Shown here piece by piece: positions 28,225-36,735 of a stretch of DNA of 64,000 nucleotides; within the stretch, counting starts at the first letter, position 1, and each line of letters begins with the position of its first letter. The notes beneath the pieces were generated by a model. It was not told where the DNA came from, ran no database searches, and saw only the letters and a program-made list of their open reading frames with translations. Source of the stretch: Agaribacillus aureus (lineage in GTDB: Bacteria > Bacteroidota > Bacteroidia > Cytophagales > Cyclobacteriaceae); NCBI GenBank assembly GCA_030442055.1, contig JAUJEB010000003.1, forward strand, positions 186,001-250,000. Direction: 5' to 3'. The position numbers and the translations under genes are program-made.

Positions 28225-29580
28225 TTATTTTACAATTTTCATGTTTTCCGGATCCCAGTTAATGAAGTCATTTTGGCGGTAGCTATCATTACATAACAGT
28301 GCCGGTGCTGCCGCCCTGAAGCCAAATACCGGATCCTCTGCTACGGTGCCTCCGGTTCTGATAGCCCTGAAGAAATTCCCAAAATGATCATAGTGGGCGC
28401 CCTTATAATCAGTTTCAGCTTTATATACTATTTCTTCCGGCGGGAGCATTTTCTTTCTGCCGGTATAACCTGTCTCACTTTCGGAAGCTTTGGCCTTAGC
28501 AAAAGCATCATCGGAAGAAAAGGATTTATTTCGTTTTAAAACAACCTCTCTCCATTTTACATCCATGGAACCTTCGCTGCCTACCAGCTTAAGATAAGTA
28601 GATCCGCTGGTACCATCCACAAAATTACATCTCAGCGAAAGGTTAAAATCCGGGTGAGCCTCCGTTTTCGGGTACTGGAACATACCCAATAATACATCGG
28701 GCACCTCCCGTCCGTCCTTCCAGTAACGCAGCCCGCCCATGGCACTTACCTGGTTGGGGCCTTTGGAATTGGTAATAAAGTGAAGACTTGAAAACAGGTG
28801 TACAAACAAATCCCCTGACATGCCGGTGCCATAATCCTGGTAATTTCTCCACCGGAAAAACCGCATGGCATCAAATGGGCGTTTTGTCGTGTTTGAAATA
28901 TACTTTTTCCAACTAACCGTCTTTTCAGATGCGTCATCCGGAATGCGGTATTGCCAGGCGCCGGTGGGTGAATGCCGCGCCCAAAAACCTTCGGCATAAT
29001 TAAGGTCGCCGATCGCACCTTCCGCCAGCAGTGCTTTCGCCTTTTCATTGCCGAGAGAAGACATTCCCTGGCTTCCTACCTGGTAAACTTTACCGGATTT
29101 TCGCCATGCCGCAATCAAGTCCAAACCCTCATCCACCGAATGCACCATCGGCTTTTCGCAATAGGCGTGTTTGCCCGCATTCAACGCATCGATGGAGATC
29201 TGCTTATGCCAATGGTCCGGAGTGCCAATAATGACAGCATCGACATCCTTTCTTTTGAGTATCTCCTTATAGTTATCCGTTGTAAAGATATCCTGGCCCC
29301 ATTTTTTCTTCGCCTGTTGGCGCCTGCCTTCGTACAAATCACAAACGGCGACCAATTTAATGCCTTCGTGCCGGAGTGCAGTATTGGTATCTTCCGTACC
29401 CATGCCGCCGGCCCCTATCAAAGCAATATTGAGGTCGTCAGCAATATTATTTACTTTTACTCTTTTGAGGTAATTTACAGTTTTTTTGTCGGAGGCAAAT
29501 GAGCTGCCAACAACTGTTGCCGCCGCAGTGGACAACCCGACCTTTCTGATAAACCCTCTTCGGTTACTATACTTTGCCAT
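28225..29580 (-). CDS. Gfo/Idh/MocA family oxidoreductase with Tat signal
   Basis: 451 residues. The N-terminus carries a twin-arginine motif (NRRGFIRKVG) and a hydrophobic stretch, as in exported family members. The Rossmann fold follows (LNIALIGAGGMG, VAVCDLYEGRR, DAVIIGTPDHWH) with the family motif YCEKPMVHSVDEG, then the C-terminal alpha/beta domain. The cofactor is NAD(P), usually tightly bound. Family members oxidise or epimerise sugar hydroxyls, including C3 oxidation that creates 3-keto-glycosides. As first gene of an operon with two DUF1080 proteins it probably makes their substrate in the periplasm (inference). Confidence 0.9.
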   Translation of the reverse strand: MAKYSNRRGFIRKVGLSTAAATVVGSSFASDKKTVNYLKRVKVNNIADDLNIALIGAGGMGTEDTNTALRHEGIKLVAVCDLYEGRRQQAKKKWGQDIFTTDNYKEILKRKDVDAVIIGTPDHWHKQISIDALNAGKHAYCEKPMVHSVDEGLDLIAAWRKSGKVYQVGSQGMSSLGNEKAKALLAEGAIGDLNYAEGFWARHSPTGAWQYRIPDDASEKTVSWKKYISNTTKRPFDAMRFFRWRNYQDYGTGMSGDLFVHLFSSLHFITNSKGPNQVSAMGGLRYWKDGREVPDVLLGMFQYPKTEAHPDFNLSLRCNFVDGTSGSTYLKLVGSEGSMDVKWREVVLKRNKSFSSDDAFAKAKASESETGYTGRKKMLPPEEIVYKAETDYKGAHYDHFGNFFRAIRTGGTVAEDPVFGFRAAAPALLCNDSYRQNDFINWDPENMKIVK

Positions 29581-29678
29581 TTTTCAGATATTTAGATTTA
29601 GATACCCAAATATGCGCCAAACAGCCAAACAGGACGGGTAACAAACGGGGTATTAGCTAAAAAAATTTAATGTAAATA

Positions 29679-31961
29679 TTAAGATTGATGGGCTTTTGCG
29701 GTGTAATCCGTGAAGTTTTTTGAGAATGGTTCGTTGTAAAAATTAAAATAGGCTTTTTGATAGGACTCAAAAGTATGCCGGGCCAGGGCGTGTTTCCCAT
29801 CTTCTAAAAAGCTGGTAAGCCGATAGCTCAGCGCCTGCTCGTTTAGCGGATCCAATGCTATGACTGTATCGGTTAGTCTTTGCATCAATTTTTTATGTTT
29901 GAGATATTTGGGAGATTCAAAGCAAGGGGTTAACATCTCCAGAATTTCATTGGTGATTTCGCCTTTAAACCGGTCGAGCCACTCATACTCCAGCTTGGGG
30001 AGTAACACGCCGTTGCCCAGTATTCCTAAAAGGGTACTTAATCGATCTTCCGACAACAAGCCGTTATCTAATTCACGCTTAAACGTCTGATAAGCTACCA
30101 GGTCGCAGGAAGTAGACGATTCAAACTGTATTTTCCATAACTTATCCGTATACGTCAGGCTAATCCCGGTATTTTTTGAAAGGATTTCCCGCAATCTCAC
30201 CATCTGCGTACTGCGATTATTTTTCGCACTTTCAGGACTGCATCCTTCCCATAATATCCTGGTCATCTGGTTGCTGTCGATGCCGTCTTTTCGGATGGTA
30301 TACATCAGGATCAGCAGGAATAACTCTTTTCTTTGCGGGGAAAACTGGTTGGTAAGCGCGGCGCCATTACGGTTTTTTAGTTGAAAGCTTCCAAATAACC
30401 TCAGGTTATAAATGGTCTGATCACTAGTTTTTAATGGTGGAATTTTGACGCTTTTGCCCGGTTTTAAACTTATATTATTCCTGAATTTCCACACCCCGGC
30501 CAATAACACGGCGATCAGGGATATTATCAAAATGATCCGGTAGGCGGAAACACTTTCCGCCGGCGGATTGATATCCTCGTTATAAACCAACTCGATCTCT
30601 TCATCGCTCAGGGCCCTTTTCCATATTTTAAGGTCATCCATTTTGCCGAGAAAAAACTCATCCCAAAGATTTGTTCCGATGATCAATGATTGGGAGGTAC
30701 TATTTATAGTGGAAGCAGGCATCGAGTTCATCAGCTTACCCCCTACGTAAAAATGAATAAAACCATCAGCATCGTAAACAAATGAAACGTGAGACCACTC
30801 ATTCATCGCGATCGCATGAGATTTATTCACATGATCTCTTATGTCAGGTGTCGTAAATACGAGGTTACCATCTAAAATTTTTGCCGAAAATGACTCACCG
30901 ACGCCCACTATGCTTCTGTTATAAGACAGCTCATGGGGCTTGACCCACGCTGCAATGGTAACCTCACTCAGGTCGCTTCCGAGAACATCTCCAAAATCGA
31001 TGTATTGTTCCCTACCTGAAAACTCGCCTACCCAACTTCGTTCATCATCTTTGACAAACTCAATATTAGCAAACCGGTAAACCGAAGAAGGATCGACCTT
31101 GTTAAAAAGGTTTTCATCAAAGTCCAGCTGTAAACTAAGACCATCGCTTAGTCTTCGCCTGTGCGCCCTGAATATCTTGACCGTTGACGCATTGGTTTGA
31201 TTGAAATTGATAACGTCCGGTGAAAACATATAACCCCGCTTGTAAGGCCGGACCCGATTTACCCGGGTATGTATTTTCCCGTCACTTTTCAGCGCTGTGG
31301 TATCCCAGGATACCTGCTCCAACTTCACACCATTCTCCAGCACAATGGCATTAAAGTAAGGCCTCTGATTCAGTGAATCAATAACAGGCATGGTAGTGGC
31401 CGGGCGATCCGAGATCAAAATATTAGGTAAATTGCCAGATGTGCGATACATATCCTGTAATTGATCCCGAAGTTCCTGCAAGGAAGACGCATTGTCTCTG
31501 AAAATGGTTAAGTTGTTGGTCCGCTTGTCAATATCGCCACCATATGCTTTGAGGTAATTATTAGCATTCAAAAAATTGCCATCATAGCTAAAAATGTATA
31601 ATCTTTTGTCAGTGTTAAATTTTGGGCCGAATACCGGATCATCGTCGGGTCCGGTGTAAACAAATGCGCTCAACTTATTGAACCGGCCCGGATCAACACG
31701 GTCAAAAATAAGGATCAGAGGATCCGTGTCTGCATTTAAAAATTTGGTGAAGACATCAATGTCTCCATCGGAAATTTTTGTGTCACCCAAAAAAATAACA
31801 CGATAACCGGCCTCCAACTTCGCGGGAATATTATGCGGCGAGGAGGTGGCCAAATAACACCCTTCATCCAGGTACTGTTGGGCATAAGACGACCAGAAGC
31901 AACATGAAAATGCAGCTGTTATTAAAACCTTAAGAAAATAATGAGCACGGCTTACCGACAT
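29679..31961 (-). CDS. Membrane-spanning regulator: exterior LamG domain, interior SARP-like winged helix
   Basis: 760 residues. Signal peptide to about residue 27. Residues 40-270 form an unrecognised region (AGYRVIFLGDTKISDGDIDV). Residues 315-460 are a LamG/concanavalin domain (VTIAAWVKPHELSYNRSIVG, MDDLKIWKRALSDEEIELVY). A transmembrane helix lies at about 473-493. Residues 515-615 resemble an OmpR/SARP-type winged helix (LRLFGSFQLKNRNG, FSPQRKELFLLILMYTIRKD, LREILSKNTG). Residues 620-760 are helical and BTAD-like. The layout predicts an extracytoplasmic sensor wired to a cytoplasmic DNA-binding domain in one chain. It lies between the DUF1080 operon and the c-heme gene, which are possible targets. 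Confidence 0.78.
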   Translation of the reverse strand: MSVSRAHYFLKVLITAAFSCCFWSSYAQQYLDEGCYLATSSPHNIPAKLEAGYRVIFLGDTKISDGDIDVFTKFLNADTDPLILIFDRVDPGRFNKLSAFVYTGPDDDPVFGPKFNTDKRLYIFSYDGNFLNANNYLKAYGGDIDKRTNNLTIFRDNASSLQELRDQLQDMYRTSGNLPNILISDRPATTMPVIDSLNQRPYFNAIVLENGVKLEQVSWDTTALKSDGKIHTRVNRVRPYKRGYMFSPDVINFNQTNASTVKIFRAHRRRLSDGLSLQLDFDENLFNKVDPSSVYRFANIEFVKDDERSWVGEFSGREQYIDFGDVLGSDLSEVTIAAWVKPHELSYNRSIVGVGESFSAKILDGNLVFTTPDIRDHVNKSHAIAMNEWSHVSFVYDADGFIHFYVGGKLMNSMPASTINSTSQSLIIGTNLWDEFFLGKMDDLKIWKRALSDEEIELVYNEDINPPAESVSAYRIILIISLIAVLLAGVWKFRNNISLKPGKSVKIPPLKTSDQTIYNLRLFGSFQLKNRNGAALTNQFSPQRKELFLLILMYTIRKDGIDSNQMTRILWEGCSPESAKNNRSTQMVRLREILSKNTGISLTYTDKLWKIQFESSTSCDLVAYQTFKRELDNGLLSEDRLSTLLGILGNGVLLPKLEYEWLDRFKGEITNEILEMLTPCFESPKYLKHKKLMQRLTDTVIALDPLNEQALSYRLTSFLEDGKHALARHTFESYQKAYFNFYNEPFSKNFTDYTAKAHQS

Positions 31962-32067
31962 TGGTCAACTTGTATCAATAATATTCTTCTTAATCCCAGG
32001 TAATCTTAAAGATACCTAATTGTCAAGGAAAATGTACCAATTATTTTCTTTTTCAATCAACAATAAA

Positions 32068-34614
32068 TCAGCTATCGGGATTTGATCGTTTGGCACTTGA
32101 TTGAATGAAATGGATAAGATCTTTCACTTCCTGCGCATTCAACCGATTAATTAAAGCGGGCATCATAACAGATTTGTCAGATTGTTTTCTTTCGCTGATT
32201 TCTGATTTGGCAATTTTTTTCAGTTTATCCGAAAGCATGGGGTTTTGATTTACAAAGAGTGTATCCTCCGTTTCATTTACTACCGTACCCCATATAAAAC
32301 TTTCGTCGTTCAGCACGAGCTCTGTGGCCGTGTATTGGTCAGAGATCGCTTTATTTGGCATAATAATAGCCTCGGCAAGATCTTTGGTTGAAAACCTTGT
32401 TGCTATTTGTGTCAGATCGGGGCCGATGCTATTACCCTGACCGTTGATACTGTGGCAGGAGGAACAAAGGGCGGCCCGAAACATTTGGGCACCATTGTCC
32501 AGGTCTCCCGTTGCTTCATCGGACTCGACCAATGCCACCACTTCATTGATATCCCAGTTTTTGCCTGGTCCCTTGGGCTGAGGCAAACTGGCAAGATCAT
32601 TTTTACCTATCAGCAGCAGTTCTTCACCTGATAGCTGTTTAAGCTTTTCTTTTTCTTTCTCGGGGGCATGGTCAAGTGCGATATCCCTTATGGCTATAAC
32701 AAATCCGTTGTAACTCTCACCACCATTTGCCGATAATAATTTTGCAAAGTTTTTAAAGTATTCCTCCCGCAATGCCGGTGTCCAACCCTCTTGTGCGTAA
32801 CTGATAGCTTTCACAAAATGCATCAGCTCCGAGGGTGGAGAATTCTTTTTCATTAACTCAATGATATCTCCGTATTGTGAGCTTCTCTGCGACACATCTC
32901 CCGCTATTAATGCTTCTGCGTTTGATCCCAGCGAATCCGTTTCGATGAGGTTGAGTGTCTTTGCGGCTATTTCAGGATCTTGCCAATAGGCAAGTAACTG
33001 TACCAGCTCCCAGTTTACAAGTTTGGAATCTGAAGGATACAAGGGTGAGAGTTTTTCAACAGCCTCACGTTGCTGCGTCTGCTCAAAATCACCTCGTATA
33101 AAAAGCAGTCCATACACCCTGAATAGATCGAGTTGCTGGTTTTCGTTCAATTGTGCAACATCCAGGCCCAGAAGCGTTTCTAAAGCCTTGGTTTTACTGT
33201 TCTCATCCCCCACCCGCGCGATGGCCAATGCCGCATTGATGAGCACATCCACATTTTTCTCAGCGGCAAATCGTTCTGCGATAGTGTTGATATCCTGATA
33301 TTCCAACCCTACCCTGGCACTATAGCGAATCCTTCTATCCTGGCTTCCCAAAGCCTCCCATATCATATCAAAATCAGCTGCATTGCCCTGAGCTAAGGAC
33401 TCCACTTTTCGCCGAAGTTCTTGCTCCGGTGTAACCGTAACCTCCCCACTTTTTTCATTTGCCGCGGTACCATTGTAATACACCCTGTAGAGATAAGAAT
33501 CCAATCTGCGACCACCTGTCGTGAAATACATAGCGCCATCGTCTCCAGCTACCCCATCGGTCAGTGGTAAGGGAGCGCCGGACAAAAATTCCTCCTTAGT
33601 CCCGGTGTAACTTGACCCCTCGGGTGACAAAGCTATGTAATACATCGTTCCAAAGCTCCAATCAAATATAAACAACCCGTCTTCATAGGCCGCTGGAAAA
33701 TTCAAATCTTTACCGGCTACGAGACCGGTCGGCGACCCCTGCCCGATGTCAATCACACCTGGTACGTTATCAGGGTAGTAGGCGGGCCACTTACCGGACC
33801 CGGTTCGCCAGCCGAATTCAGCGCCTGGTGTCACGTGGCATACCCTGGTTGGGCGATACCACGGCGATCCCATGTCCCATTCCATATCCGAATCAAATGT
33901 GAACAGCTCTCCATCTTTGTTGAAAGCCATATCATAGGCATTTCTAAAGCCTGAGGCAATAACTGTCAGCTCTTTTCCTTCCTCATCTGTTCTGGCTATC
34001 CAGCCTCCGGGCGCTTTAATGCTGTTGGCGTGCCCTCTTGGATCTTTAATGGCGTCAAAAAGCTGGTCTTCCTGCCAAATTGGTTTTTGGATGGAGGTAA
34101 AATCCTGTGGTAAATCGGTGTGATTACCTCCTGACATATAAATATATCCATCGGGACCAAGCACCAGGCCATGGGGGCCGTGTTCGCCACGGCCGGGAAA
34201 GTTGTGGAGAAAGGCTATGTTGTCTAACTCGCCGTCGTCGTTTGAGTCGGTAATTCTATACAGCCCGCTGGTTTCTCTCTCGCCGCTGCTTTGCATCACA
34301 TAAAGACTGTTGTAGGCCCATAACAACCCTTGTGCATTGCCGATTTCCAGTGGAAATGCCGATACCTTAACGGAATCTGAGCTTCCCAGCGCGGGCACCT
34401 CAATATAATACATGCCGCCGTATTGATCTGAAGCGATGAGCCTTCCCTGGTTGTCTTTGGTAATAGAAACCCAGGAGCCCATACCGTTGGCGCTGGGACT
34501 AAAAAGTTTTTGTACTACAAACCCCTCCTTTACAAAAATATCAGGGTCTGATTTGATGTCGGGTTTACAGGCTATAAAAATAAAAACCAGGAGTAGTAGG
34601 GAAGTTGATCTCAT
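32068..34614 (-). CDS. PVC-type heme-binding CxxCH lipoprotein (sorbosone-dehydrogenase-like propeller plus cytochrome c)
   Basis: 848 residues. The lipobox ends at Cys16 (FIFIAC). Residues 30-380 form a six-bladed propeller like soluble glucose/sorbosone dehydrogenases (GEHGPHGLVLGPDGYIYMSG, GFRNAYDMAFNKDGELFTFD). Residues 400-680 look like HEAT-type helical repeats. A c-type heme site CSSCH lies at 717-721, with a candidate Met ligand downstream (IMPNKAI or NPMLSD). Such proteins probably oxidise sugars and pass electrons to the respiratory chain. It follows the SusC/SusD cassette on the same strand, with 546 bases and a strong terminator between them, so it is a separate transcript. Confidence 0.85.
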   Translation of the reverse strand: MRSTSLLLLVFIFIACKPDIKSDPDIFVKEGFVVQKLFSPSANGMGSWVSITKDNQGRLIASDQYGGMYYIEVPALGSSDSVKVSAFPLEIGNAQGLLWAYNSLYVMQSSGERETSGLYRITDSNDDGELDNIAFLHNFPGRGEHGPHGLVLGPDGYIYMSGGNHTDLPQDFTSIQKPIWQEDQLFDAIKDPRGHANSIKAPGGWIARTDEEGKELTVIASGFRNAYDMAFNKDGELFTFDSDMEWDMGSPWYRPTRVCHVTPGAEFGWRTGSGKWPAYYPDNVPGVIDIGQGSPTGLVAGKDLNFPAAYEDGLFIFDWSFGTMYYIALSPEGSSYTGTKEEFLSGAPLPLTDGVAGDDGAMYFTTGGRRLDSYLYRVYYNGTAANEKSGEVTVTPEQELRRKVESLAQGNAADFDMIWEALGSQDRRIRYSARVGLEYQDINTIAERFAAEKNVDVLINAALAIARVGDENSKTKALETLLGLDVAQLNENQQLDLFRVYGLLFIRGDFEQTQQREAVEKLSPLYPSDSKLVNWELVQLLAYWQDPEIAAKTLNLIETDSLGSNAEALIAGDVSQRSSQYGDIIELMKKNSPPSELMHFVKAISYAQEGWTPALREEYFKNFAKLLSANGGESYNGFVIAIRDIALDHAPEKEKEKLKQLSGEELLLIGKNDLASLPQPKGPGKNWDINEVVALVESDEATGDLDNGAQMFRAALCSSCHSINGQGNSIGPDLTQIATRFSTKDLAEAIIMPNKAISDQYTATELVLNDESFIWGTVVNETEDTLFVNQNPMLSDKLKKIAKSEISERKQSDKSVMMPALINRLNAQEVKDLIHFIQSSAKRSNPDS

Positions 34615-35160
34615 GAGAAGGATTTTAAAGTCGTGTTAAAAATAGCAAACGGACACCTATTCCGCAAATACCCGTTTGAAAGTTCAATTTCTTTTAAATT
34701 TGATATGAACTAAAGATATATTTTTGATAGCAAAAAAATGGCTGGTCAATGCATTTTTTAAATATATCCTCTTTTTGTTCAGTTAATTATTGAAATTGTT
34801 ATGAGGTTTCAGGTTACCCGTGAATTTTCATCAATGAGGTTGGGATAAAGTCTTGCTCACGAGATTCGTTGCCAGCTAAGTTGAAAGCTCCAGTTTTGCA
34901 AAACGGATCATTTTATTCGGGGAAGAGCGCCCAATAATCTGCTGCCAACAAGCCTAGTATTCGTATAGGCAAAAGAGCTGGTTGTCCAGACAAATTGCTT
35001 TACTCGAATATACTATTACATCTCTCCAAGCCAACAACTACATCCGGGTTAAAACATGTTTCTTCTGTCTGGGGCTACATACCTTTTTTATAAAAGTAAA
35101 ATTGAAAAACACAACCCGGTATGCAGCACCGGGTTGTGTTTTTAATGAAAAATAAATGTA
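34615..35160. other. 546-bp intergenic region
   Basis: It separates the c-heme gene (promoter side) from the 3' end of susD. The only clear structure is the terminator hairpin at 35105-35143. The rest is A/T-rich with no open frame of note. The 200 bases before 34615 should contain the promoter of the c-heme gene, but I cannot point to convincing boxes. Confidence 0.6.
35105..35143 (-). terminator. Rho-independent terminator after susD, usable in both directions
   Basis: Perfect 16-bp inverted repeat. Arms AAAAACACAACCCGGT (35105-35120) and ACCGGGTTGTGTTTTT (35128-35143) flank the 7-base loop ATGCAGC. It starts 17 bases after the susD stop codon. A/U tracts on both sides make it bidirectional in principle, but only the minus-strand operon reaches it. 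Confidence 0.9.
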
Positions 35161-36714
35161 TTAATTATAACCGGGATTTTGATCATATTCCGGATTTGTA
35201 TCTATTTCTATCTGGGGTATCGGCAGATATTCTCTGCCTGGTTTATATTGAGAACCTCCCATGTTGGATTTCAGCTCATCGGTTATTGCATCCGGTATCA
35301 TGCCCCATCTCAGCAGGTCGTGAAAGCGATCACCTTCAAATAATAACTCCAAAACACGCTCATCCCTGATCTGCTGGCGCAAAGTTGCCTGATTGGAGGC
35401 TGCCCTTTGAGGCATGTCAGACCGTGCCCTTACCTTGTTTAGCGCATCCAGGGCCAAAGGACTTCCGGGGTTGGCCTCATTTTCAGCTTCCGCGTACATC
35501 AAAAGCACATCAGCATAACGCATGATGCGCCAGTTGATCACCGAAGGAAATCCGGCAAAACCAAAATCAGCTTGCTCTTTTCCCGGTCTGAAATCGAGGT
35601 ATTTCCGCACGCCCACTGTGTTCAAATCACTAAAAGCCTCCTGAAACGGGACTTCATAAACCATTATTCCCGGCTCATTCCACAATATTGTGTTAAACGT
35701 TCTGGGATCAATTTCCCCTCCGGTTGTTTGTTCGGCAAGGAAAGCTTCCCTTACCCATGTGTTAATGAGCATTCCCGACTGGCTCGTAAAACCCGGGGGG
35801 GCCAGGTCTGGCTCCCAGGCAGCCGTGCGAAGATCACCATCCGTATCGGCAGCCCAACCAATGGTGTTATCATCGTGTTGAATCTCAAAAAGTGATTCCA
35901 TATTATTTTCTTTATCGTTTCCAAAATTGTCGGCATGATCGGGCATCAAATCATATAGGGTGCCTTCGGTATCAACGATCTTTTTGAACTCGGCTGCTGC
36001 CTGACTGTATTCATTGGAATTATCGATACCAGAACGATATAAGTATGTTTTGCCGAGTAACCCGGTGGCCGCCCCCCAGGTAGCTCTGCCAATATTGGCG
36101 TTGTCCCAGGCCTCGGGAAGCAATGACTGGGCCATTTTCAGATCGCTGATGATCTGTTGCCATACTTGTTCCGGGTCTGCCGGCGCATTCTTTACCTCAT
36201 CGAGAGAAAGGGCTGGTTCCGTAACCAGGGGCACATTTCTAAACAGGGTTATTAAATAAAAGTATTGAAATGCTCTGAGAAAATGTGCCTCTCCCAAAAT
36301 ATTGTTGCGTTCCTGGTCGGAAAATGAAGGGTCCTCAATGTTGGGTATCTGTACCAGGATCGTATTGGCGCGAAGTATGGTCTTCCAAAACTCGCCCCAG
36401 ATCTCCTGAAGCCTGCCAAATGTCGGTTCAATGGAGAAATTAGCAGCATCGGTTACAATACCCTGGGCTGGTATAGGGTTGGTGGCGTCAGATCTGTACA
36501 TGGTATGAACGATCATCATTCTGCCCCAGGCAAATTGATTGGCCAAAGGGCTGTAAGCACCTATAATAGCTTGTCTGGCATGATCTCCGGTTTGCCAAAA
36601 CACGTCCGGATTCAACCTGTTTTCATCGGTGACTTCCAGGAAATCTTTGTCACATGCTATTGTTGTAAACAACAACATGATAAAAACTATGAATATTTTT
36701 TTTAGAATTTTCAT
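35161..36714 (-). CDS. SusD/RagB family outer-membrane lipoprotein
   Basis: 517 residues with a lipobox ending at about Cys21 (LLFTTIAC) and the SusD N-terminal features: DFLEVTDENRLNPDVFWQTG, then ILGEAHFLRAFQYFYLITLF and the TPR-like helices. The C-terminal part carries MRYADVLLMYAEAENEANPG, ALNKVRARSDMP and RDERVLELLFEGDRFHDLLR, all typical of the family. SusD proteins sit on the cell surface and hand a glycan or other ligand to the SusC transporter. The gene starts 21 bases after susC ends and forms a transcription unit with it, closed by the hairpin downstream. Confidence 0.95.
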   Translation of the reverse strand: MKILKKIFIVFIMLLFTTIACDKDFLEVTDENRLNPDVFWQTGDHARQAIIGAYSPLANQFAWGRMMIVHTMYRSDATNPIPAQGIVTDAANFSIEPTFGRLQEIWGEFWKTILRANTILVQIPNIEDPSFSDQERNNILGEAHFLRAFQYFYLITLFRNVPLVTEPALSLDEVKNAPADPEQVWQQIISDLKMAQSLLPEAWDNANIGRATWGAATGLLGKTYLYRSGIDNSNEYSQAAAEFKKIVDTEGTLYDLMPDHADNFGNDKENNMESLFEIQHDDNTIGWAADTDGDLRTAAWEPDLAPPGFTSQSGMLINTWVREAFLAEQTTGGEIDPRTFNTILWNEPGIMVYEVPFQEAFSDLNTVGVRKYLDFRPGKEQADFGFAGFPSVINWRIMRYADVLLMYAEAENEANPGSPLALDALNKVRARSDMPQRAASNQATLRQQIRDERVLELLFEGDRFHDLLRWGMIPDAITDELKSNMGGSQYKPGREYLPIPQIEIDTNPEYDQNPGYN

Positions 36715-36735
36715 TTCTCTAATCTTGAAATTTTA

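Noticed and set aside
28972-29502. 176-codon plus-strand open frame opposite the Gfo/Idh/MocA gene
   Set aside because: The minus-strand gene has clear motifs throughout, and the plus frame has none.
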